A stretch of DNA of 64,000 nt from Mactromeris polynyma (GCA_032209605.1 JASFXZ010000027.1:7335372-7399371); one strand, 5' to 3'; numbered from the stretch's first letter, positions 26,170 to 36,988 are shown. The notes: a model not told the origin generated them from the letters alone. A program made the numbers and translations.

Positions 26170-26747
26170 AGTGGAATTTTGTGCACCATGACAACGCTCC
26201 ACCGCATTCGTCTGTGATTACCAAGGCAACACTTACATAGATGGGAATTGACTTGGTTAAACATGCACCTTATTCCCTGATCTTGCGCCGTGCGATATCA
26301 GGTTGTTTCTTACCATCAAAGCAGAGTTACGAGGATCCAGATTTGAAGACGTCGACCATCTACCAGTGGTTGTGCGCAAACGCATAAGGAAAATACCCAC
26401 TGCACATTACACAGGACATGCTATAACTCATGGTACATACATAGGAAAAGTGTATTAAGTATGCAGGAGAGTATTTCGAAAATATTTAAGCATAATACAG
26501 TGTTTATTAAACAATTGCTACGCGTTTTTGGAACAATATGCATGTGTTATTCGTAGCTGCCGAGCTCACGTCTACATGACGTTGCTATAGCGACAACAGA
26601 ATGTGCGATATTTGTACTATATAAAAATAAAATAATGTATTCAATAAAATATACTTTGATATCTTTACAGTTGAAAGTTTGTTTACAAATATGAATTATT
26701 AAAGGCGATATGACACTTTTCCCGAAACTTTTCGAACACACCTCGTA
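26170..26747 (+). mobile_element. mariner transposon remnant: C-terminal transposase piece and 3' inverted end
   Basis: Mariner transposases use three acidic residues spaced D,D34D. Here WNFVHHDNAPPHSS carries the second Asp (26191-26193) and DLAPCD, followed by LFLTIKAELRGSRFED, carries the third (26294-26296). The interval is 103 bases against 105 for a 34-residue spacing, so two single-base losses (near 26220 and 26277) have broken the frame. A terminal AGEYFE motif follows near 26465. At 26721-26747, CCCGAAACTTTTCGAACACA followed by CCTCGTA looks like the mariner 3' inverted repeat ending in its TA. No 5' end or N-terminal half was found, so the copy is internally deleted or truncated and dead. 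Confidence 0.85.
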
Positions 26748-28690
26748 TATGCTTGATTCTTCATCCAATAACAACAATCAGATGTCAAATTCCACATCCT
26801 ATGTAATCAACAATGAAAATAGTAGCGCATATGTAAATTCATTGTCTGATAATTTATTAGCAGGTAGTTTCAATGATATATCTAAAATGATTGAGGATAA
26901 AACAACATCTGTAGACATAATCATATGTGAAATAGAGAAAGCGATACTGAAAAGCTCGGGGCAGTTTTAAAAAAATAATCCTGTAATAGAAATCATTCAA
27001 GGAAAGGTTGGTTTGATAGCGAGTGCAAGCGGGCAAAACAAGCGTCGAAGTCAGCATTGAAACAGAAGAAATCGCAGTGATGGTAACCCGCAGCAGTATC
27101 TACAGCTTAATCACAAATACAAAATAATTTGTAAATGTAAGCGTATACGGAATGATAAAATCGAGTGAACAAATTAGAATCATCTGTGAATAATTCTAAA
27201 TTATTTTGGCAAGAAGTCAAAACCATTCTTGGAAAACAAACTTCTAGTACTCCAAATATATCCCTCGATGCTTGGTATGAACACATCCGTAACGTTTTTG
27301 CCTGTGATACTCAGAACGATGGCGATCCAGTACATGATGATATGCATGCACCAATATTTGACGAAGCAGATTTTGATGAAATAGAACAATTAATTTTTAA
27401 CTCGCCAATCACAGAGCAAGAAACATCTGACTCTATAAAAAAATATTAATTCTAATAAGTCTTCAGCGGGAGATATTTTACCACAACATATTTTGTATGG
27501 TTTAACTCCGTTATTGTCTATTTTGTGCAAACTATTCAACAGACTATTTGTATCAGGCGAAATTCCAAGTTGCTTGACGGAGTGTATTGTTGTTCCCTTA
27601 CACAGGAAAGGAAATATAAATGTACCTAACAATTATAGAGGTATATCATTATTAGATAGTGTTAGTAAAAAATATATCTCAATATTAACAAAAGGACTGA
27701 CTTTTTTATGTAGATGCATATAACGTTGTAACAGAATGTCAAGCAGGATTTAGATCCGGCTATTCCACCATAGAAAATGCCTATGTTTTATATTCTATTG
27801 TAAGCAAGTATTTAAATATGAAAGGTAAACCTATCTATGTTGCATTTATCGACTTCCAGAAGGCTTTCGATTCTGTTAACCGAAGTACAATGTTTGAACT
27901 TTTGCAAAGGGATGGTATTAAAGGGAATTTTTTCAAAGCGATTAAATTCATCTGTAATGAAGTTAAGGGGCATGTTAGAACAAAGTTAGCAAATACAGAT
28001 ACTTTTCAATGGCCAATTGGACTACGTCAGGGGTGTAATATTGTAAGTCCAATATTGTTTTCACTGTTCATCAATGAACTATATGTATTGCTTTGTAATA
28101 ATGACATTCGTGGTATTCAGCTTTTTCCTGATATTGTGGAGATATTTCTATTAATGTTTACTGATGATATAGCACTTATAGCAGACACCATTGTTGGTCG
28201 CGAGAAGTGGCACTACAATAATATGGCCATAGATGTAGTCAATAGTTTTACCTATGTAGGTGTATTATTTACGAAAAGGATGTCATTTTATAGAATGTCA
28301 GAAGCTATGTCAATCAAGACAAAACAGTGTGTATGCATATATTGAACTCTTTTAGTAAATTGTCTTGTTGTCCGTATAGAAGTTTTTTCAAGGTGTAACC
28401 ATTGTATACGTTTGTGTTATGATATGCTTGTGCACCTTGATAACATCGGTCATACAAACTGGGTATCTTATGTAAAAACGATTTGTTTGTGAACGGGTTC
28501 GGGTATATTTGGGAAAATCAGTATGTTGAAAACCCTGAGGCATTTTTGAAACAACTTATGCAACGATTAACTGACCAGTACAAACAATCATGGGCTGCCA
28601 GGTGCCTTGAAAACAGCAAATTGTATCACTATGCAGTTTTGGAACCTTACGTATATGTATTGCATATATTACAATGACCTTACTACACCG
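26748..28690 (+). pseudogene. degraded non-LTR retrotransposon (L2/CR1-like) with reverse transcriptase
   Basis: This is a multi-frame relic in the + orientation. 26748-27060 is the linker between endonuclease and reverse transcriptase (a WFDSECKRAKQA segment around 27010). 27165-27450 has SSVNNSKLFWQEVKTILGKQ. 27493-27720 has LFNRLFVSGEIPSCL and NNYRGISLLDSVSKK. 27818-28345 is the catalytic core with FIDFQKAFDSVNR (27845), LRQGCNIVSPILFSLFINEL (28022) and FTDD (28157). Shortly after FTDD the frame jumps to EKWHYNNMAIDVVNSFTYVG, so roughly 45 residues usually present are deleted. A C-terminal piece (QLMQRLTDQYKQSWAARCL) lies at 28555-28620. Several frameshifts and stops make it inactive. The clade is judged from motif wording only. 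The endonuclease is missing, and the element starts exactly at the mariner end. Confidence 0.88.
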
Positions 28691-28984
28691 TGTAATATAT
28701 CTATTGTATCATCTTGTGTTTGGGCCGGTGGCCTTATATATTTCACAATAAATAAATTGGTAAATTGGTTAAGATTTCATTGTCACGATTGTCAATAAGT
28801 TACATACGGATAATTATATAGGTTCAAAAGTACATCAGCGCATACCCATTTCTTGTATATAGGCATAATTACGTGCAACTACATTATGTACCCGTAAAAT
28901 AAAAAACGTTTTTTTTCTATTTCGACAACTCATGTGAAAATGTAACGATGAAAACGCATTGATTTATTTGTGTAGTACATTTAC

Positions 28985-29044
28985 ATCTCCTCGTGCTTTT
29001 GGGGTGGTTGTGCGCCTTGTTTGTGACATTCCATGCTCAGCTTC
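28985..29044 (-). repeat. dispersed repeat family A, partial copy cut by the 29-kb TIR element
   Basis: GTGGTTGTGCGCCTTGTTTG then TGACATTCCATGCTCAGCTT resembles the reverse of family A. The match stops at CTTC, where the TIR element starts. Confidence 0.45.
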
Positions 29045-29047
29045 CAC

Positions 29048-29092
29048 ATAAATGTTACGCCGAAACCATAGACGCGTATTTGTCTATCAATT
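29048..29092 (+). repeat. left terminal inverted repeat of the 29-kb element
   Basis: Perfect inverted match over 45 bases to 30423-30467. It contains an ATG followed by an open frame reading MLRRNHRRVFVYQ. The same reading exists in the other copy on the opposite strand. Confidence 0.9.
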
Positions 29093-29531
29093 AGGTAATT
29101 AAACTGTCGATTCAAATATACTTATATAGATAAAGATTATCATTTAACAAACCTGTCATCGGTTTACAACTTAAACGTTTATGGTTACTTAATAGTATCA
29201 ATCGAAACAAAGAACGTTTATAAGTCATAGTAATGCGTTGCTATAGTATCGTGAAGTACCCAAACAACACAAAGAAGTTTTATAAATTATAGAAACAAAA
29301 TAACTTTCAAAATCTGAGGATTTATAAATCATGAAAACAATTTGACACTAAAATTGACAAATTTTAGCCTTGTAATAACTTCCTCCTGCTGGAAAACTTT
29401 GGTCCCCAAAGTTGAAAAAACACGACAAAATATACGAAACTACATTAACGAATGTTAAAGAAAATGCAACATAAAGATAGACATGCTTTAAAATAATTAT
29501 TTAACAATGACTATTACGAAACAGGTATTAA

Positions 29532-29820
29532 CTATTCAAATAAATCTATTTTGACTTTGGATGACATTTTATAAAGAACATGTCGTGTTTCAATGTCAAC
29601 TTGTTTATTTTCAATTTGTCTATTTCTACATTTGGATGTAAAATGGTTCTTCCGGTGACATCCACCTTCAAACGTTGTTGCCAGACACGGGTTCTTTTTG
29701 TGGTTCATCGAAAGACCACAACCATGACATCGTTTGAATTGCCCGGGAAGATTCGTCTGAGAGAGGCCATTCAATTCCAAATATAGTTTTTGAAACATAA
29801 CCGAATGTTTGTATAAAATT
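29532..29820 (-). pseudogene. second zinc-knuckle segment of the TIR element, joined by frameshift to 29830-30435
   Basis: This frame reads a coiled-coil-like DILNEELEILYKHSVMFQKL stretch, then a second knuckle pair: CHGCGLSMNHKKNPC (C-x2-C-x5-H-x4-C) and CHRKNHFTSKC. The latter keeps C-x4-H-x4-C, but the expected first Cys is replaced. It ends KVKIDLFE and TAG at 29534-29532. An out-of-frame run of ten A (T on the + strand, about 29848-29857) separates it from the upstream segment. If the run is one base shorter in active copies, the two are one protein. Confidence 0.55.
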
Positions 29821-29829
29821 TCCAGCTCT

Positions 29830-30435
29830 TCATTTAAGATATCTGTATTTTTTTTTTAATTTTAAAAGTTTAGCACCTAGGTTACTATTTTCTTCTTTTA
29901 ATTTCTTCTCCTTATCCAAACATATCACACCCCTTCTCTGAAAAGCTTCTATCATATCCTCTTGGAAGCCAATATCAGATTTCAATTTCTTCAATAATTG
30001 TACTTGTTGTACTTGGTGTCGATAGTTGGAATTATAATTTGTATATTCAATTAAGTTATTAGTGTCCAATAAAAAGAATGGCATTTCACTCAATGTATTT
30101 TCCGAGATTTCACTTATTGTTGATGAAACAGAATAGCTATTCGGTTGCTTAGCACGAACAATCTTACATTGACAATACTGCGCGTAATGTCCATATTTCC
30201 CGCATTTATTACTCATCCTTTTACTTGCTGGACAGTATTGGTAAACGGTATGGTAAGTGCCACATCTGGTACACATCTGGTCCGAATCGCCGGGTTGACA
30301 TCCAAGACGACTCCGTCTATTGTTTGATGAAAGTTGGCCAGTATGGGGAATACGGCTCTGAAACTCGCTTGGTATTCTGTGAAGAGGCACCTGCGGATAC
30401 GATACCCTGCAATTGATTACCAAATTGATAGACAA
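29830..30435 (-). CDS. gag-like zinc-knuckle protein with C-terminal coiled coil, encoded in the TIR element
   Basis: The frame has no ATG at its upstream limit (30435 is a TTG inside the inverted repeat), so the true start is unknown. A TTGCAG just after could be a splice acceptor. Counting from 30435, residues 55-68 are CTRCGTYHTVYQYC (C-x2-C-x3-H-x5-C). Residues 75-88 are SNKCGKYGHYAQYC, a CCHC knuckle whose first Cys is Ser. The last 50 residues (QEDMIEAFQRRG, KEKKLKEENSNLGAKLLKLK) look like a coiled coil. Zinc knuckles of this pattern are typical of retrotransposon Gag proteins and bind nucleic acid. No protease or polymerase accompanies it. It may be a gag-like gene captured by a DNA element or part of an unknown transposon. 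Confidence 0.55.
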   Translation of the reverse strand: MSINLVINCRVSYPQVPLHRIPSEFQSRIPHTGQLSSNNRRSRLGCQPGDSDQMCTRCGTYHTVYQYCPASKRMSNKCGKYGHYAQYCQCKIVRAKQPNSYSVSSTISEISENTLSEMPFFLLDTNNLIEYTNYNSNYRHQVQQVQLLKKLKSDIGFQEDMIEAFQRRGVICLDKEKKLKEENSNLGAKLLKLKKKYRYLK

Positions 30436-30467
30436 ATACGCGTCTATGGTTTCGGCGTAACATTTAT
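30423..30467 (-). repeat. right terminal inverted repeat of the 29-kb element
   Basis: Reverse complement of 29048-29092 without a mismatch over 45 bases. It contains the minus-strand ATG of an alternative short frame (about 48 residues, starting MLRRNHRR) that runs into the element. Confidence 0.9.
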
Positions 30468-30479
30468 ATGACTTCTACG

Positions 30480-30790
30480 GGGAAACGGTCTCTAGGTAAG
30501 ACAAATACTTTTTAAATGTATTAGGTAATAATGAAGATCCCGCCCATTATTCCCGGGCCAGGGCCCTTTATTTTTGTAACATAACTTTTGATTGGTTCGA
30601 AAATATGATTGATTGATTGATTGACCTGATAATAAGGTATATAACTCCAAAATACAGTTAAAGCCACAGTCTGCTGTTTGAATAGTTTGTACTGTGAGCT
30701 TATAGAATTTAATAAACTTGTACTTTAAAACAAAACTGGAGTTCTACTATATATTTCCTTATTCTCAGGAATCTGCGATATCGAGGTCTC
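30480..30790 (+). promoter_or_regulatory. LTR-like or promoter-like block
   Basis: The order resembles a retroelement LTR: GATTGATTGATTGATTG near 30608, TATA-type GGTATATAACTCC near 30636, a polyadenylation-like TTTAATAAACTTG near 30708, and a TTCTCAGGAATCTG stretch near 30762. No second copy, primer-binding site or pol gene was found, so a solo LTR or an unrelated promoter are both possible. Confidence 0.3.
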
Positions 30791-30974
30791 ATCGACCAAC
30801 ACGCATCAACAGCAAAAACGCCGCAAAACGACGTGTTCAGTGTTCCTGTATTGAATGAAGGAAATGATATGATTGGAAATATCTTTCATGATATCATAAA
30901 GAGGTGGATTACATACCATTAAAGGTTGAAAAAGTATTTGTTCATATAGTTAATATACATGATTAATGGTCAAT

Positions 30975-31345
30975 GTTTAGTTCACCTGTGGTCGTCTTGT
31001 AACCGACGTCGTCCGTCCGTACTCCGTCCGTCGTTAACACATCAGAAGGCGTAAGTTTAGCCTAATCATTACCAGACATGATCCGAATGTTTCGGTCTTT
31101 AATCATCGATTAAGTGATATATTGTGTAACAAGGTCACCAGGGTAAGTCATGGAAAACCTTGTTAACACGCTTAAGGCCACATTCTTTCCTGATCTACAC
31201 GAAATTTTGTTCTTAATTCTAGTGAGACGGATAACGTTAAGTTGTAATTTGCAGTTTTTGCTTGATACAAATTCCTACATTCCAAGAGTCCATATCGTAC
31301 AGATTTCATCCTTGACTGTAAGCCGCATTAACTATCTGAAGTATG
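30975..31345 (+). repeat. dispersed repeat with GTCCGTCC core
   Basis: GTCGTCCGTCCGTACTCCGT followed by text like GACGGATAACG, TTCCTGATCTACACGAAATT and GTAATTTGCAGTTTTTGC resembles bivalve non-coding dispersed repeats of the kind also seen at 2890 and 32625. Confidence 0.4.
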
Positions 31346-32065
31346 TCATTATAACATGAGATTCTGAATATTAATTGAATTGATGGGAATTCAATCATGT
31401 CTATAATAGTCCAGAAAGTGTCAGTTTTGTGTACGATAATGTATAAGTCTGGATCATAATTATTCTCCAGTGACAGTAAGTGACATTATGACAAAGCGAT
31501 ATAAAATCGTCAGAATAAACACGAACTGACATGCCATTCTTATTGTCACTAATTGTGTTTTATGTACAATTTCGCTGCGAATTGATAGGTTATTTGTCGT
31601 AACACTTTCTAAAAGTACTGGAATACAAGTTCTGAAGACTCAGCGTGAGACGAACTATTGGATGCTATTAATCAAAGTACGCATATGATAATATAATGTT
31701 CTGTAAACATTATGTTTTATGCAGTTTTTAAGTGTTTTAAGTTAATAATAGAAATGATACCAAATATTGATGGGAATAAATTTACACATTATATCAGACC
31801 AAATAGTCCTATAAAAGGAAAGGGAAACTTATTATTTATCTAAAACATAATGGAAATAATAATCACATGGCGATTTACAGTCTTGGAAATCTCAGTAAAA
31901 ATTTGATTTATGAGCTAATTAGCCTCGAACTACCACGATATGGTCATAAATTTCCAACATATGTACATGTACACGTAAAATGACTCATTTGGATGTAACT
32001 TATCCTTAAAAGCCGTTAACTAACACGTGAAGGTTAAGATTTGTTGTTCAACAAAAAAATGCTAA

Positions 32066-32272
32066 GATGTTACAATTGCTGGTCACTCAGGATCCAAAAT
32101 GGAGTTTGGTAAGGTAACGTACCCCTTATCGAAATGTTACCCAATCTGCGTCAAGGTTACAAACCTTGTTCGGGTGAGGAGAAGTTGGTTTAGTGGTTAA
32201 CGTAAGATTGCGTACACTACATTGCTATGCAAATAGCGAAGCCATGCTAGTACGGCTGCGCCGGAAAAAAAC
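32066..32272 (+). repeat. SINE/MITE-like dispersed repeat family C, copy 1
   Basis: Contains TTACAATTGCTGGTCACTC, TAACGTACCCCTTATCGAAA, CGTCAAGGTTACAA, AGAAGTTGGTTTAGTGGTTA, TATGCAAATAGCG and TACGGCTGCGCCGG. The reverse complement recurs at 51821 and 62006. TGGTTTAGTGGTTAACG resembles a polymerase III A box, but no B box was found. Confidence 0.75.
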
Positions 32273-32624
32273 ATAAATGTCTAAGAGACGAAGTAAACAA
32301 GCGGCCTTATACTGGACTTATAGCTATATCAGAATACCCGAGAACAAAATCTAGCGTAAACGTAGACAAAAGAAACAAAATATAAATCAATGCATTGACA
32401 GACGTAGCAAACGAAAACACCAAGGAAGGATCAAGTTGCGCAATGAAGCAGCAACATAAGCAGACACTACTTTGTCAAAGATGTAACAAGACGTAAGGCA
32501 TAGAGAAGCGAGATGACGTCATAGTAAACTAGATGGTTGTTTTTTAATAAAAACAAGATGTTAGAATAAAATATCAAGCAAACAAGAAAGATAGTGTTTG
32601 ATCAGTTCACCATGCACTGTATAT

Positions 32625-32890
32625 GTATAAAAAAACATCAGAGGGCCGTAACTCTGTGAAAGATTATCTGAGCGGAACAAAAAACGAAGATTCATAACTA
32701 CACTTGATGTTGATCAATCCTATGAAGTTTGGCTGAAATCCAACCAGCAGTATGGGAGATGAAGCGCGGATAAACTCCATATGTATAAAAAACATCAAAG
32801 GGCCATAACTAAAAGTGGACGGACGGACGGACGGACGGACAGACGCCGAAGGTAAAAACAATATGCCTCCCTCGGAGAGAGGGAGACATA
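32625..32890 (-). repeat. dispersed repeat with GGAC tetranucleotide run
   Basis: The segment has five GGAC units near 32817-32840, flanked by AGACGCCGAAGGTAAAAACA and GCCTCCCTCGGAGAGAGG. Two related stretches occur (AAAAAACATCAGAGGGCCGT at 32630 and AAAAACATCAAAGGGCCATA at 32788), so it also contains an internal duplication of about 157 bp. Non-coding. Confidence 0.55.
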
Positions 32891-33111
32891 AAAATACAAG
32901 CTGGCTAACTTAATTAATGATAGGCCCTATTAAAAGTGCTGTAGCTCACACACACTTGGACAACCATCGAACAGTATAAGATGAAATAGGGAAAATACCA
33001 GTATAAGCCTAAACCATTATACACAATCGTACAACAGAATCCCAACAGGGGAAGGTTTCACATCATCTGAGAGACACTCTATGAAACTAATTAGATAATA
33101 AAAGATAGAGT

Positions 33112-33350
33112 ATAAGTTGCAACAAGGAACGCCACATACCTAAGACAGTGCCTCCCCACACAGACCTCCGGGAAAACAACCATCCATAAAACATAAGGCA
33201 CTTGAGGAGGTTCAAGAGTACATACGTAAGTTAACCACATCATCAACGAACGAAAACAAGAATATAGAACGACGAAACATTGCACGACGCAACAACTCGT
33301 GAATTTAGAATAATACGCAGGCATACGACCTTGGAACTGCTGATGAATAT
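33112..33350 (+). repeat. dispersed repeat family B, copy 3
   Basis: CAAGGAACGCCACATACC, AAGACAGTGCCTCCCC, CAGACCTCCGGGAAAACAAC, AAAACATAAGGCACTTGAGG and ACCTTGGAACTGCTGATG match copies 2 and 5 in order. Confidence 0.75.
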
Positions 33351-34283
33351 ATTTGAGGCAAAAACCTCATTACAACCCCTCACACATAACCGAAGCATTT
33401 GATATTGTTCAATTTGGAAGCAATGAGTAGGAGGCAATGTCCATCTACATGAAGCGTGGATGTTCGGATTTATTTTTATTAATAAGTTACACATAGTATA
33501 TAATCCAATACGAAGTAAACAACCTTATACAGATCTTGTTCAAAATTATTTATCAGAATGCGAGAGATCAACAAAATGTAGCTAAATGAATAACCTTAAA
33601 TAAAGACAACAGGAAGAAGAAAGTTATTAATCAGACTTAACATTACAAAGTTGTATGGTTATAATAAATAGTATAACAGTTTATAAAAAATGGCCACTGA
33701 CTTGCAACATTTAACCTGTAATATAACAGTTTGAACGAGATCTTTGTCTTATCAAAAGGACGACAAGATCATGGAAACAAGTACTTCTTCTTAGTCACTT
33801 CATTAGTACCGATCTCCAGTGACATATTGTCCCTGAACTCTGTCTCTGAACCGTTCGTCTTGACCTGAATCGTTTCCTGATAAATGATGGGTTTCTTAAT
33901 AACCTTCTGGTCGGTAAAAGAAAACTGCTGTGGATTCATTGATTTTAATTACTCGTCCTTGTCCCGTTTAATTAGTTAATTTGTTTTAGTTTAATGTCTT
34001 CATTCGGTTCAAGTACCTGCCATTTTGTTTTGTCTTGTAGTTGTATGTGTCGTATAGGTTAGTTTCTATCAGCTTAATGACTTTGGTTTTAAATGTGGGT
34101 TGTTGTGCAATGGCGGTAAAAGCAATGTTGGCTTACCGTCAAACTGTGTTAAGCGTCCACTATCCATACAGTTTCAAGGCAGTCGGGTCGCTGTGTTGCT
34201 AACTTTCTCTTAATATTACTGTTCCTGATACCCCGTATCTTTAGTTTTGTTTATATATCGGAGTTATCTTTCAGTTCGTTAAG

Positions 34284-34425
34284 GTGTTACAAGGAACGCC
34301 ACATACATGAGACAATGCTTCCAGCTCAGACCCAGGGAATAACAGTTTACAAAACATTAGGGACAGAGAAGGTGCATGTGTCAACATGTATGGGAATAGG
34401 GGTGCAAGGAATGGTTAGATTTCAG
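34284..34425 (+). repeat. dispersed repeat family B, copy 4, with a single precursor of the 30-bp minisatellite unit
   Basis: After CAAGGAACGCCACATACATG and the family core it reads CAACATGTATGGGAATAGGG followed by GTGCAAGGAATGG. That is one unit of the array found at 36989-37527. Confidence 0.75.
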
Positions 34426-34554
34426 ATGATTACCTTACAGAGCAGATGTATGTGACAATGCTTTCAGGGTTTTCCAAAGTATTGCAGCGTTAATGGCCCT
34501 TGTTACTAATGACAAAACGCAATTAGTTTCAATGATAGTTCTAGTTATAGAATG

Positions 34555-34980
34555 CAAAAACACTGACCAAATATTTCCATTCTGCGGAAAAGTTTTCACA
34601 TTTTTTTGTCAATTTATCTTCTTAAAGTTTTTCTATTGATGATTGAGACACGAATTTCACAAAAAATGAACGTAATGGCAGTATTAAGATTGCAGAATGC
34701 GTCGTCATGAAAGGCATTCATCGTCTTTGAACTTTATTTCTTGGCTTGATTTAACAAAATGTTACATTACATGATTATTTCTGATTCTGTTAGCGCATTT
34801 CTTTGATTTGCTAACAAAATAATGATGGTTTTAATTCATTAATAATGCGCGGTCCTATTTTTCTAATGCGAAAATGCATTTTATTTTTATGACACACAGA
34901 TTGTTTTGTAAGAGGAATTATTCGATTAATATTTCTCTCGTGCTAATGTTTTCAAGATCTGAAGTTTGCATGGAGACGTT
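34555..34980 (+). repeat. third, more diverged relative of DDX1 intron block 1a
   Basis: AAATATTTCCATTCTGCGG, GTCAATTTATCTTC, GGCTTGATTTAACAAAATGT and CTAATGTTTTCAAGA parallel 6810-7180 and 23975-24300. Confidence 0.45.
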
Positions 34981-36084
34981 AAATATGGTTCATAAGATCA
35001 TGCGCAATGCGGCAATATAATACACAGTATATCCGGTGTGTCCTTTAGAAGCTTATACTGATAAATTTGTCATTTTTGACTTAACATTACATTTCCCTTT
35101 CAGCTTCTTGGTGAAAAGTCATAATGCTTCTAAGTACGGTAATATTTCATGTCGATAAGTGTCACATTTGATTTTTAGCTTCAGTTAGCCTTATTCTGCA
35201 TACAGAAACTTTTCAGACATATATATAGTGGTCACGTGCTGATGTTGACAACACATTAATGTCACATTGCTATTAGTCGGATGTAATTATTGCGAACATC
35301 AATTAAGGAAATATAGTCACCCGAGGCGTGGAAAGTGTATATCGGAATGAGGAGAGCTGGAAGGGCCACACTAACATAAATAGGGCGATGAACGTTCGTA
35401 CACCGTAATGCTCATAGATTCCCGGGATACAATTCAAACTAAAAGTGGAGAAAATCACAGCACTGAACAAAGAGAAACCTTGTGATTAACTTAGCAACAA
35501 AATGTTGGGTTGTAAGATGATTAAACATATTTCTGGAAAATGCTACTTGAACAGAAAATATACTGGTGCGGTCTGGCTGTTTTCTTTCTTTTACAGTATT
35601 TATATGAAGGAAGTGTCTTATTACTCGTTCAATTTGTGAAAATGTTTTGTAAAGCAATTATTTTATTAGCAGTACTCATAAATCAGCGAAACTTTCTAGG
35701 CATGACCTTTTCAGTTCGAAAGTACTGATCATTCAAATCTGTTATTGTGTTAAGAACAATTTTAGGCGTGTTTCCTGTAACATCTCTCCATTTATACTAA
35801 AATAACTTGTTTTTGTCTGACCAAGCATATAAATCACTACTTTATATATCAGATAATGTTCAGTCCTTACGGCCGATATATTATTCAAATTCTAGATTCT
35901 AGGGAACAGATAGATAAGCTGATATATAAACAATCATTGTCTGAGATAATTCCTGAAATAACAGATACTAGATATGTTTTATACGCTGTTTAAAGAGATC
36001 GTGAACATTTTAAGATTGAATGTACGTTCCTCGTGGTGAGGTGACTATGAACGTTGCAACTTGGACCGAACTATTTTTAACCCA

Positions 36085-36215
36085 AATATGAATGAAGAAG
36101 TCGAGCAGGAGATGTCACATGCAAAGTGCACACCCACTCTAAAAGCACATGAAAATGTACATATACATGCATGTAAACAATTACAAAAACACTAAGGATA
36201 CAAGACACAAACATA
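36085..36215 (+). repeat. dispersed repeat family A, copy
   Basis: AATGAAGAAGTCGAGCAGGA, GTCACATGCAAAGTGCACAC, AAAGCACATGAAAATGTACA and GGATACAAGACACAAACATA form the 5' half of the family. Confidence 0.7.
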
Positions 36216-36988
36216 AATTGATATTCACGAATTAGTTCGTCTTTTAACTTTGATAAGTAGTGCAATTACTAGTATCGAGCAGTTGGAAGAACGCTCATGG
36301 TCTGCAATGGTTTCTATATGCGAAACATTGCAATCCGTGTGTTGTAAGAGAAAGGATCAAATGGTCATGCACTTATCTTGTTTTACATAAAAGTTGCTTT
36401 CTATGTTCAGTCCATGTACTGGTATATCTTATGTCACTTATTATAATACATGAAAACAAGCGTACTCACATATCCTGATTATTCTAGGACGGAATGTGAA
36501 ATACAGTATTGATCAGTTAAATCGGTTTGCAATGAATGAATATAAGTCGGCGGAAGAGAAAGAGCATTAAAAAGTCCATTAGCAGGTCATGTTGACCAAT
36601 TGTTCAAATATACCGGATGTTATCATTTTGCATTGAAAAATATACCTGACGTAAGGCTTTGTCTTATGTCTGTATAGATGTTTCGTTTGTTTATCTCATC
36701 TTCTGTTGAATATATTTATTTAACATCGAAATTTACAGGATCAAAAACTCCATTTGATTCGTCGTTGAAAATGTTGCAATTCTCACCAGACGAACATGTA
36801 CGTAAAACCCTCTTGTCATTGATACGTGCCATTTATCACAGCGGTCAACATTGAACTGTGGATAGATGCGGAATAAATGAAGAACGGTCATCAGACTGAT
36901 TGGTGTTATTTTTATTTTTAAAAGAACAATATGCTCATTTTGTTCATTATTACCTTAACAAACATGAAAATATATGTCATGTAGTTCT

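Larger units (their letters stand above)
29045..30470 (-). mobile_element. 1.43-kb element with ~45-bp inverted ends and a zinc-knuckle/coiled-coil reading frame
   Basis: Positions 29048-29092 and 30423-30467 are a perfect 45-base inverted repeat (left end reads ATAAATGTTACGCCGAAACC and continues through GACGCGTATTTGTC). With two to four mismatches it extends to about 55 bases. CTTC stands at 29041-29044 and 30472-30475 and could be a target duplication, one base off perfect symmetry. Inside lies minus-strand coding sequence for CCHC zinc knuckles (see the two entries below). The 29100-29530 part is AT-rich and non-coding. No transposase or integrase is seen, so it is probably non-autonomous. 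It matches none of the TIR families I know. Confidence 0.7.
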
